DNA from: Agapanthus africanus
Lineage: Eukaryota > Streptophyta > Magnoliopsida > Asparagales > Amaryllidaceae
Length of the DNA: 64,000 nt
Reading direction: 5' to 3'
Assembly: GCA_030015575.1 (NCBI GenBank)
Contig: CM057344.1
Span: 186,389,044-186,453,043, forward strand
Shown here: positions 55,561-64,000 of the stretch, piece after piece
How the letters are laid out: the number at the start of each line of letters is the position of its first letter
How positions within the stretch are numbered: position 1 is the first letter of the stretch
Position numbers and translations under genes: made by a program
Notes under the pieces: model-generated
What the model saw: the letters and a program-made list of their open reading frames with translations, nothing else
What the model was told of the DNA's origin: nothing
Database searches by the model: none

Positions 55561-56310
55561 GGAAGATCAATAGTGATATTGTTCTTGACTCGCCATAGTT
55601 TTAGTAAAATGGATTTTTTCCGAAAACAGTAGTGGGAGTATGGTAGAACTGGATATGATTCCAGAACCGCAAACGATTACGGAAAATTTAATAGGACCTA
55701 TATATTCAATCAGGTTTGACATTCCAATAGCCACTCCGCAGACATGGTGGGTAACCTCAGACACCCGAGAGGTACTCCGGTAGCCTCAAGGACGGTGACA
55801 GGGAGGTTCTTGTTTACCCAGACTTGACACTACTGTTGTTCCAGACTATGAGACCCGGCAAGAGGATAAGTATAACGTCGTTCTAAACCAGCTTTAGAAG
55901 TATATGTATATATTATTCTGCCAGAGGGTTGTTGTGGTCAGTGGGAGCAGCGGAAGCATAGTGGGCAAGTAGCTTATGTCTATTTATAGACTAAAGCAAA
56001 TATAGCGGAGAAAGATCATCTAATTTTGATATGACAGTCATGGGTTTGAGTTCATCAGAATAGGGGATGGATCTGTTGAGAAGGTAGTAAGGTGTGATGT
56101 CCTGGTATTTGGATGGCATACATAGAGTAGGAAGTAAAATTCCTATACTACGATCGGTTGTACTGTGGTCGTCACATAGTTGTTTCTCCAGACAGGACAT
56201 GGATATAATATAAGACATTCTGGTTTCTAGATCTATGGTTTTAGATCTGGATTTGGGTAGTTTCCCAATGTGGGTAATGTGACAGTATTCTAATAGTTTT
56301 TGGAATAGAT
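55561..56310 (+). pseudogene. CopB reverse transcriptase remnant
   Basis: Recognisable pieces are the linker near 55735-55810 (GACGGTGACAGGGAGGTTC corresponding to DGDRED), GTCAGTGGGAGCAGCGGAAG (55938-55957, SGSSGK), and CTTATGTCTATTTATAGACT (SIYGLK). The YVDD region near 56090-56130 is eroded and the catalytic Asp pair is not readable. About 450 bases of the RT palm present in CopA are missing. Confidence 0.7.
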
Positions 56311-56960
56311 GACTCCTGGCATGGTGGTGTACCTGCAGGTGATGGAGTCACCCTCTCTAAAGGTGTCTTAGAGACTAAAGGAGAGAGGGATGTGCATGAT
56401 TGGCAGATCACTTGCTTAGGCAATTGAGTCAATCATGAGATGTCAAGTACCACACCAGATATTGTTTTTGCACTAGATGCGATAAGTTTATATTAATCCA
56501 ATTCTGGAGAAACATAAGGAAGCAGTTTTAGAACATAAGTACATGTTCTACGGATTTGATGACGGCAGCCTCCTTCAGGAGACGGTTATCATTCCAGGCT
56601 TCCAAGGTGACATAGATGACAGAGTGATTGTCAGAGTTATAGTTTTCCCTCTGACGAGGGACAGTATTATGGACAAGTGGTCCAAGAGGATACTGTGGGA
56701 GGCATGGTGTTGGATACTGATTAGGTTCAGTGATAGATACAGTCTAAGAAGTTTGGATTTGGAGTTCATTTATGAACTAGGTCCCATCAGATATTCAGAC
56801 ATATTCTAAGACAGGTATTACTCAATTCGGGAGATGGCTTTCTCCGCAAACTTGAGATTAAGAGAGACATAGAAAGAAATATCAAGGCGGATCCACTCAC
56901 TAAGGCTATTTCTCGAACACAAGAGTTTTACAAACTAGCTTTGTGAAACTGATTAGTAGA
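56311..56960 (+). pseudogene. CopB RNase H remnant
   Basis: Matches to CopA RNase H by order and sequence: ACATGTTCTACGGATTTGAT (FLVYG..D), GGCTTCCAAGGTGACATAGA (SFQSDKDD), CCCATCAGATATTCAGACAT (SHQKSRHI), GCGGATCCACTCACTAAGGC (ADPLTKA) near 56886. The open frame at 56543-56809 is a chance reading across these pieces. Confidence 0.75.
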
Positions 56961-57021
56961 GGAGTTGGGTGTTCGGTATCACACGGGCTGTAAGTATGCG
57001 ACATCGCAATAATTAGCCTTA

Positions 57022-57037
57022 AGTGCAAGTGGGAGAT
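57022..57037 (+). other. CopB polypurine tract
   Basis: AGTGCAAGTGGGAGAT directly before the 3' LTR, the same as in CopA. Confidence 0.93.
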
Positions 57038-59133
57038 TGTTGGAGATAGTGCCCTCAAAGTCAATTATTGGATCGCAGGTACGTGATTGTAATGATTGAG
57101 GCTGGACCTATACAGATATGACAGTCTTGCTCGAGATGATAGTATGCTATCTGGTTTTTCTTTATCATCGTATACATGCTTTAGTTCACTATTGCATGAT
57201 GATAGAGCCAATAGGATTCTTGCTTGACTACCAGCAGTATGATGGCTATCATATACATGGGAGCTGGGGTCTATAAGCACATCTTTAAAGAGTCCCTAGT
57301 CGTGGGAGTTTCGAGACAGGGCATCGATACTCCAGAGTAGACTAGTGTATACAGTCGAGACCCTGACGAGGGGTGGTGGCCGGTCTCACAAGCCAGTGGT
57401 GTCAGTTGGTTCACCTAAGATGTATACAGGTGCTCATTGGGTTATGAGTACACCGGACAGGACTCGCCGGGAACATGCTAGTTGGTATTATACATATCGT
57501 CAGATAGCAGTTCCTTGGTGAAATGTGTACAGGTTAGTTCATCGACCTGAGATCGTCATTTGTCTCGTGTGAGTTCCCACTGTGCTTAGATTACTACCCT
57601 ACCACGCTCAAAGGAGTTGTGCAAACAGGTTTTAGTTGGGTACAGTCCCGAGCCACATTGGAGGCAAGTGAGCGGATCAGCAGGGGATTCGTCTCTCCCG
57701 GTATTGGGGGATGAAATCGCGCTGTGTCTAGGAAAGCCATTACACAAAGCCCTCGGCCGAGGCAGGAGATTTACTGGTAGGTACTCCAGTAGTATCTCAG
57801 GGTGTTCTGGGCCACTCTCTGACACGACTTATACCGCTATTGGCGGTCTGACGTTACCAGCCCCCTAGGCAGATATGCGATACTCATAGACAAACGGAAC
57901 GGACTGTATGTATATTGTCACTGTTAGGCTCAGTAGGGTTTATGGATGAGTTCGCTCGTCAGCTTTCCTTCCAATCAATACATAGGCAACCGTTACATAC
58001 AGTTTGTACCTCTGACGTGCTAGAGGTTATACCCAGTGCCAGTGTGTTGATGAGTCATTAGAGTCCCCCACAGACACTTTCCCAAAGTTCGGGCGAAACG
58101 TTGTAGAGGCCGTATGGTTTTATGGCAAGGTTTGGAAAATGCACGTGCGTTTTCGCACGTGTCATATTCCGGGCAGATAATACTGGTCGGCTTTGGTTTA
58201 AGCCGGATCCAAGTATTATACTGTGTAGATATAATATTTTTGTCTCAGTTACATTTGTATTCGGTCGTAATACAAATGCGGGTATGTTTATACTGATACG
58301 GGGTTATCCTGAAATTCGTTCCAGGATCACTTTTGGAAGTTGCCAGTTTCCAGTTTTCTATCTGCCGTATTTAATATTCGGTTAAAGACGGATTTATCTT
58401 ACCTTGATGAGGGTGAGTCATGGTTCTAAAAGGTTCTAGATTTCGTGACTTGGCTTGATGATTCATTGTTAGCATTAATTGAAGTGATGACTTGGTTATT
58501 AAGGTTTAATGTTTGCATTGAATGCTTAAGTGAGTCATTGTTTCATTTATTGTGATGATAAGCTTCATTGTTAAGGTTACCTCCCCCTCTCTCCTACACT
58601 CACCTCCCTCCTTCTACAAATATGGCCGGCCCCCCCTCTTGAGTGTATGATTGATTCATTTTTGGAAAAAGATAAGGAAATTTGCTTCATGAAATTTCAT
58701 TAGCTTCATTTCTCATTTCATATCGATCCAAAAGGCAACTTCATTAACCGTTCGTCCATGAGTTTGGACGTAACGAGACAAAGTGTTCTACTCATTCTCT
58801 ACATCAATCTTGGTCATCTCTTTTAGCAAACTCGATGATCGAGTTGCCTCGGTTCAGAGGCGGGAGCCCGTTTAAAGATCCGTCGACGTGGTGCCACCTG
58901 GACGAGAAGACTGGAGATTCAGGAGATCGGAGCAGCCGCAACAAAGCGTGGGATTATGGTTGAAGACCGAAGGACTCAGATCGTTCGGTATAACATTTCT
59001 ACCCACTTTGTAGTTTGTTAGTTTAGCTTTAATGGCAGATCCGGGTTATAATACGCGATAGCGCCAATTGTAAAAAGTTTTTGTTCCGCATTTGGCGTCT
59101 GTTAGACGGCCGGGGCGCTACCGTGGACTTACA
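57038..59133 (+). mobile_element. CopB 3' LTR
   Basis: TGTTGGAGATAGTGCCCTC to GTGGACTTACA, 2096 bp. It keeps the CGTCAGATAGCAG segment (near 57499) that is missing from the 5' LTR. Confidence 0.95.
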
Positions 59134-59138
59134 ACTTC
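59134..59138. repeat. CopB target duplication, right (ACTTC)
   Basis: Perfect copy of 49538-49542. Confidence 0.95.
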
Positions 59139-59678
59139 TGGAGAACTCTAGGAACTGAAGCATCTTAAAGAAGTTTTGATGTTGGAAAGAAAGCCTCGGA
59201 AAACGTTTCTACCCCCACTGAGTCAACGCGGTCGTGGATCCGCGGCGGATCGGCCAACTAGGCTGCGGATCCGCGGCCGTTTGAGGTGATCGCTGCATTA
59301 TTTTTCCATGGTAATTCTTATGTTAGCTTTATGGTACTTTTCTGATATCTGGAATATTTTTATACTTTCTTGTTCACTGCCAGATTTCAACTCTTGGACT
59401 TGGCATATTTTATCAGCACTTTTAAGCAGTTCCGGCTCTTTTACCTGGAGAATTTCCTACACACAATCTCGAGACAAGTGTTTGATATACAAAAGATCAT
59501 GCGTGCAATAATAAACACTCAATTTTCCTCAAAATACCGGTTATAATGTATAACACATGTTATTTGGTATTTTACAGACGAATTGCTAATATGTTCTATA
59601 TTTATACCAAACACCATTAGATGATTGCAAAGAGTAGGAAAATTGACGTGTTAAAAATGCAATATTTTCGACTGATCA
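59139..59678 (-). mobile_element. GagPR-2 3' LTR, start side
   Basis: The minus strand begins TGATCAGTCGAAAATATTGC at 59678 and matches GagPR-1 at 38616. It runs to the CopB insertion at 59138 and resumes at 49542. Confidence 0.7.
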
Positions 59679-61138
59679 AATTCCCCCAAACTTAATTTTG
59701 GTCGTCTCAAGCAAACTTGTTTTATTAAAAAGAGAAGGAGAAAATAAAGAAAAATAAAAACTAACTAGCACACTTTCGTAGGCAACACGATTGCACTGAG
59801 CACGTGCAAAAAGCCTTTAAACCTCTAAGTGTCCCTAGTAGGAGGAGTGTTGTCTCCTGAGGGTTTTCAGCGGATTGCACCCACAAAATCCCATAATAAA
59901 AGGAAGACCGTGAATATTACATATAAAGATAAGAATTATAAAAGAAAGACTTTGAAAATTAGAGTTTCCAACTAATACTAGCTTTTCGGTTGTCATGAGC
60001 CCTATCTTAATAGCCATGAAAAGATGTTAGAAATCATATAATCCCTCAATAAAACATCATCTTTATTCTTCATTCCTACCTTTCTTCCAAACATCGATCA
60101 TATACCCCTACATGTGTGTAAAGAACATCCCTACACTCGGAGAATTCAATTCAAGCTATCATACTCTTGTCCATCTATCTCAGTTCTTTTTAATCGGTGA
60201 ATATTTAGATGGGATTGCTCACACATTTTTCATGCGACCGTTAATATTTCTTGAGGTACTAACCGACCGATTACTCATGTGCTTGCTTCTTAGGCGTATT
60301 AGTATTTTCCTCATCTTGCACCACCTAAGGCTTAGCAGTGACTCCCAAACCAGTTGGTCTAAGGCACTAGGTGATGAAGCACCCTCGCTATATTTTTTTT
60401 TGCTGCCTTGGTGATAAAAAAAACAGTGTTAATTTTTTTCTTAACATCTTTTTCATTTTTTATTTCCTTCATACTTTGGCTTTTAGACAAGAGCATTTCA
60501 AGGTATGCTCTACTATCCCCAGTTTCAAGACGTGTGTAAGTGCGTATAGTAGGGTATCATATTCAAATGTTTGGCTTCCAGAATATGAATTATTTTTCAG
60601 ACTTATTTTTATCCTTAGACTAGTGACTTCTTTCATCTTACTAACCTTTGGGACAACGGCTCATAACTACTTATTACTAGTTCGTTTAAGAAAACTTCTA
60701 ATTTTCTTGGTTTTCTTAAATTTTTGTAATCTTTTGGATGTAATTTTTCACTATCTAATCTTTTATTATAAAATTAAATATTAAATATTTTTATCTTTTG
60801 AAAAAAAAATTAAATTTTTATATGTTTTAAAAGTTTTGTGCTTATGCAAAGTATGATGCAAAGTGATGCATAAATAAGCACAAACATCCCCCAAACTTTT
60901 TTTCAACAGTGTCCTCACTGTTGTCTTCTGTTAGATCACAAAAACCTGTAAGCCTGTGAGGAAATTATTTATTAATGGGGACATGAAATATGATCGTGAA
61001 AATCCTCCCCCAAACTTATTCTTTTGGCTCACCATTTTGAGTAAAAATTTTATTTTCAAGAGCCAGCTTATACCCCCCCAAACTTGAGTTAAACAATGTT
61101 AAGTTTTGAAAATCATAAGAGAGGGTCAAAATTATTGG
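59679..61138 (-). other. GagPR-2 3' untranslated region
   Basis: Non-coding; colinear with GagPR-1. Element-sense purine tracts of the form AAGTTTGGGGG occur near 59682, 60887, 61008 and 61075, and an inverted repeat lies at 60838-60881. Confidence 0.72.
60838..60881 (-). repeat. Inverted repeat near purine tract, GagPR-2
   Basis: GTGCTTATGCA at the left and TGCATAAATAAGCAC at the right can pair over 8-11 bases; between them is GATGCAAAGTGATGCA. A CCCCCAAACTT tract follows 8 bases later. Confidence 0.65.
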
Positions 61139-61918
61139 TCAATGCCAAGCTTTGCAAAGACCGAAATTCAACACCAACCATTCAAAGATTTTATCAGTGT
61201 AGTGCATTGGTTGGTGGAAGAACATGTTATAAGGAGCCAGGAAGAAATGGGGAAAAGATAAGTGGTGGAATAGAATGTGTTTGCGTCTCATTTTGGAGAG
61301 ACGACACAGTGATTGTGATGATGGATTACTCGCATTTTTGTGATTGTCAAGAAGAAGGGGTGGAGGTTCAATTTCTTTGTTTAAGAGATGATTCATCTCA
61401 ACACCCGTATTTGCTAAAAATGCGAGCTCATCAGCGAAAATTTTCTCAAAACTTTCATCGATACCCCGAAGAATAATGTCATCAAAAAGCGTGGGGTGAT
61501 CTTCAAACTCCAAAAACGGTTCATAATCAGTGTTAGATGTTGACCCGGACAACTCGGTGGAAAAATCCGTATGTGTATGATACATAGTTGGGTCAAACAA
61601 CAACATATGAAAAGAGTCTAGATCAGTATCATGAGGCTCGTCAAATTCGCTGCAGTAGACATCCATTAATTCGACAGAACAAACCTGAGCAGAAGGTTCA
61701 GAGGGTACACTTCCCAACTTGTAAATGTTCAGCTCAGTTGATATCTTCCCAAAAGATAGGGTCATAGAGCCATTACGACAGTTGATTATAGCATTGGAAG
61801 TGTCCAAAAAGGGGCGACCAAGGATCACCGGAATTTGATTACGTGGGTTCACTACAGGCTGTGTATCGAGAACAATAAAGTCCACAGGGAATACAAATTC
61901 CCCGATTTTTATCAACAC
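61139..61918 (-). pseudogene. GagPR-2 protease C-terminal half and acidic tail
   Basis: 259 codons. The first ~70 are the C-terminal half of a gypsy aspartic protease (FPVDFIVLDTQ, VILGRPFLDTSNAIINCRNG). The other ~190 form an acidic, then basic tail conserved with GagPR-1 (ESFEKIFADELAFLANTGVEMNHL, ending YTDKIFEWLVLNFGLCK). The catalytic half lies upstream in another frame: DLGAIVNLLPFSVYEQLG can be read near 62000-62060, with Ile for the usual Ser. A frameshift near 61925 separates them. The tail has no known domain that I recognise. Confidence 0.75.
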
Positions 61919-62000
61919 ATCTCTAGTTCACCCCTACGTTTGGTGATTGATCGGTCGGCCATCTGGAGAGTGCAGTGGGCTGGTTTCAACTCTCTGATCC

Positions 62001-62661
62001 CTAACTGCTCATAAACCGAGAAAGGAAGCAGGTTAACAATTGCGCCAAGGTCACGTAGAGCACGGTTAATGTGTTTATCCCCAATAGAAATAGAAATTGT
62101 AGGACAGCCGGGTCCTTATGTTTTCTAGGCAATTGTTGGGGAAAAGCTGTGTCAACAGTACTCGACATAAACACCTTTTTTAGCACTTGAGTCTTCCTCT
62201 TCCTAGTGCACAAGTCCTTGAGAATTTTCGCATACCGGGACTTGCTGTATAGCTTCTAGGAGAGGGATATTGATGTTAACTTGCTTAAAGATTTCAGTGA
62301 TCTTCTCCATTTGCAGACTGGGTCTGTTTCCCCTTAACCAATTCGGATAAGGAGCTTTAGCAATAAGAGCTGGGTCTAACATTGGAGAAGATCGTGTGGG
62401 TAGGAAAGATCCAAGAATAGGAGTGGGGATCATCTTTGGTGGACTAGAAGAAGTGTGCTGAGGTGTCGAGCCTTGGGGAAAACGGAGAATAGGCTCGGAA
62501 GAAAATGGTGGGGTAGACGAACTGGGGTCAGAAGTAAAAGCAGAAGTGGAAAGAAAAATCTCAACCGGGGTATCATCGATTGATTCTTCATCATTATCAA
62601 TCTCTTCACTGACATGGTTGTCAAGCACTCTTCCAGATCTCAATGTTGCAAAGGCATTCAC
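62001..62661 (-). pseudogene. GagPR-2 gag C-terminal region
   Basis: 62661-62203 (152 codons) reads ATLRSGRVLDNHVSEEID, a Ser/Thr/Pro-rich stretch, then YPNWLRGNRPSLQMEKITEIF, as in GagPR-1. A frameshift near 62213 moves the following CTRKRKTQVLKKVF motif to another frame (62213-62001). It is in the same frame as the large gag piece but separated from it by the TAG at 62725-62727. Confidence 0.75.
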
Positions 62662-62724
62662 ATCATGTGAATAGCCAGGATTGGGTAAAGGTTGAGCTGG
62701 AAGTTTCCCTTTCTCTCCAGCACT

Positions 62725-64000
62725 CTATTCAGCATTTATACGGGCAATTTGTGCTTCCATCGATTTAATACTCTCATTTTGGGAAGCAGAGTTCCTTTTC
62801 ATTTCATTGACGGAAGACTGAAAATTTGTCGTAACTTGAATGAAATTTGTCATATGTAAATTCATGGTATGTTCGAGTGAAGAGGAGTTATCTGAACCGA
62901 CCGTTTGGAAAGAATTATTCCCAGGTACAGAATTTGTTGCCGGATTTTGAAAAGTTTGTGTTTGGTAGGGGTGCTGACTTAGTTGAAGTGGTTGCTGTTG
63001 TGGTGGAGGAGCCCTTTGGAAATTGTTTTGATTTGGAACCGTGTTTTGATTTTGTTGTTGGTTCCAAGCAAAGTTAGGGTGATTCCTCCATTCCTGATTA
63101 TAAGTGGAAGAATACGGATCGTTTCTAGGTCTTTGTTGGAAAGCAGCATTAGTATGCCCTTGACCCTGAAACGGAGAATTTAAAGGACATTCTTCCGTAA
63201 GATGAGATGGATCAGAACAGCATCCACATACAGTTTTGGAGAGTGACATCTGATTTAGGGCGGCTGCTAAAAATTTATGTTCCATAGTTTTGAGTTTCTT
63301 TTGCATTGCTGACATTTCAGCTCTAACTCCTATGGAAACATCAAATTGGTGATTACCACCCCTAGACGATGGTTGACTTACACTCTCCCACTGTAAAGTT
63401 CTTTCAGCGAAATCTTCTAAAAATCTCCAAGCTTCACCATCATCTTTAGTTATGAAGGTGCCTTGACACATGGATTCAAGGGTCTGTTTTGTGGTAGGAT
63501 TAATGCCCTCATATATGATTCTGCACAGATCCCATCTAGGAATTCCGTGATGTGGACATTGAACTAACAGATCCTTGAAGCGTTCAAAACACTTTGAGAA
63601 TGGTTCATTTGCAAGCTGGGTAAATTGATTTATTTCGCTACAGACTAGAGTTGTTATATGATTGGGGTAGAATTTCTTAAGGAATGTTGTTACGAATTCT
63701 CCCCAGTTTGAAATAGAATGTGCGGTTGTGTTATAAAGCCACTTCTCGGCTATATTGCACAAAGTGAATGGGAAAAGACATAAACGCATAGCATCCACAG
63801 AAAGCTGTGAAGTACCCATCATAGCGCACATATTTTCAAATTTGGTAATAAAGACGTATGCGTCTTCAGACTCGAGACCGTGATATTTTGGTAGAAGATT
63901 GATGTATTGTGGTTTGATTTCAAAATTGTCCCCATTGGCTAGTGGAATGGTAAGACAGGTCGAAAGAGGACCTCTCATAGGGTAACATCTCTCTTGGAGG
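62725..64000 (-). pseudogene. GagPR-2 gag, continuing beyond the window
   Basis: At least 417 codons from the Met at 63978, and the frame stays open to the window end, where LQERCYP precedes that Met as in GagPR-1; the true start is outside. Residues counted from 63978: gag domain 15-200 (FEIKPQYINLLPKYHGLES, AEKWLYNTTAHSISNW, FLKKFYPNH, FERFKDLLVQCPHHG), zinc knuckle C251-C254-H259-C264 complete, then a Gln/Asn/Pro-rich region (280-370). It ends at the TAG at 62725-62727, which interrupts the conserved INAE...GEKGKL stretch. Gag would package RNA. The capsid and knuckle are intact, unlike in GagPR-1. Confidence 0.85.

Larger units (their letters stand above)
49543..59133 (+). mobile_element. 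CopB: complete copia element with decayed interior
   Basis: A 9591-bp Angela-like element with LTRs of 2080 and 2096 bp, a perfect target duplication, an intact tRNA-iMet primer site and an intact polypurine tract. It inserted in the U3 of the GagPR-2 3' LTR. Every cis-acting part looks functional, yet gag-pol has no usable open frame. The first ~480 aligned LTR bases differ at about 21 sites plus an 18-base gap, so insertion is older than CopA but far too recent to explain the coding decay. Confidence 0.95.
59679..64000 (-). mobile_element. GagPR-2: gag-protease-only Ty3/gypsy element, interior
   Basis: Same layout as GagPR-1 and cut by the right window edge inside gag. It has a purine tract in element sense next to the LTR (AAGTTTGGGGGAA, 59680-59692), a 1.46-kb 3' untranslated region, then protease and gag. 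There is no RT, RNase H or integrase motif between the protease and the LTR. It probably depends on enzymes from a related autonomous element. Confidence 0.78.

Overview
This window is transposable-element DNA from a plant, almost certainly a flowering plant with a large, repeat-rich genome. The evidence is nested Ty1/copia elements whose LTR ends and tRNA-iMet primer sites look like the plant Angela/BARE (Tork-side) lineage, plant-type Ty3/gypsy gag-protease elements, chromovirus-like LTRs, a Helitron-like insertion and AT-rich microsatellites. I see no host gene, rRNA gene, functional tRNA gene or CRISPR array. The species cannot be named from this sequence.

Region 1 (1-28806) is a nest of copia elements. 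The oldest is CopD (minus strand). Its integrase-to-leader part is at 11826-15760 and its 5' LTR is 15763-17246 plus 27371-28806. CopC (minus, about 1098-11825) sits inside the CopD integrase gene. CopC was itself hit by a solo LTR of the CopB family (6774-8812, perfect TCCTA duplication). Its 3' LTR was hit by another LTR (748-1097), which was in turn hit by a CopB-family LTR that runs off the left edge (1-747). CopA (plus, 17247-27370) is a young, almost intact 10.1-kb element inside the CopD LTR. It has a 1241-codon open gag-pol with every catalytic residue, but the start of gag is cut off by a frameshift and one stop codon. A 0.6-kb Helitron-like insertion lies in the same CopD LTR.

Region 2 (28807-38616) holds another Angela-like LTR (28867-30826), a TA/ACGT microsatellite, a chromovirus-type LTR (32905-34890, minus), poorly resolved LTR-like DNA, and the 3' LTR of gypsy element GagPR-1.

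Region 3 (38617-64000) holds two minus-strand Ty3/gypsy elements, GagPR-1 and GagPR-2, that encode only gag and protease and carry no reverse transcriptase or integrase. GagPR-1 is interrupted by a 3.0-kb TG...CA insertion (38866-41905). The 3' LTR of GagPR-2 is interrupted by CopB (49543-59133), a complete copia element with a perfect ACTTC duplication and similar LTRs, but with a gag-pol interior so decayed that it must have moved using enzymes from elsewhere.

The most interesting signal is in the non-coding leaders of the four copia elements. Each carries three copies of an 18-19-nt motif able to form a 5-bp stem with a 4-nt loop, spaced about 82-85 and 91-94 nt apart. The three copies agree closely within an element, while the motif differs between elements, partly through changes that keep the stem. 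A second leader block of about 100 nt, with its own hairpin, is present in 2, 2, 1 and 0 copies. Both look like candidate RNA signals for packaging, dimerisation or translation. All coordinates of repeats and homologies were read by eye, without alignment software.
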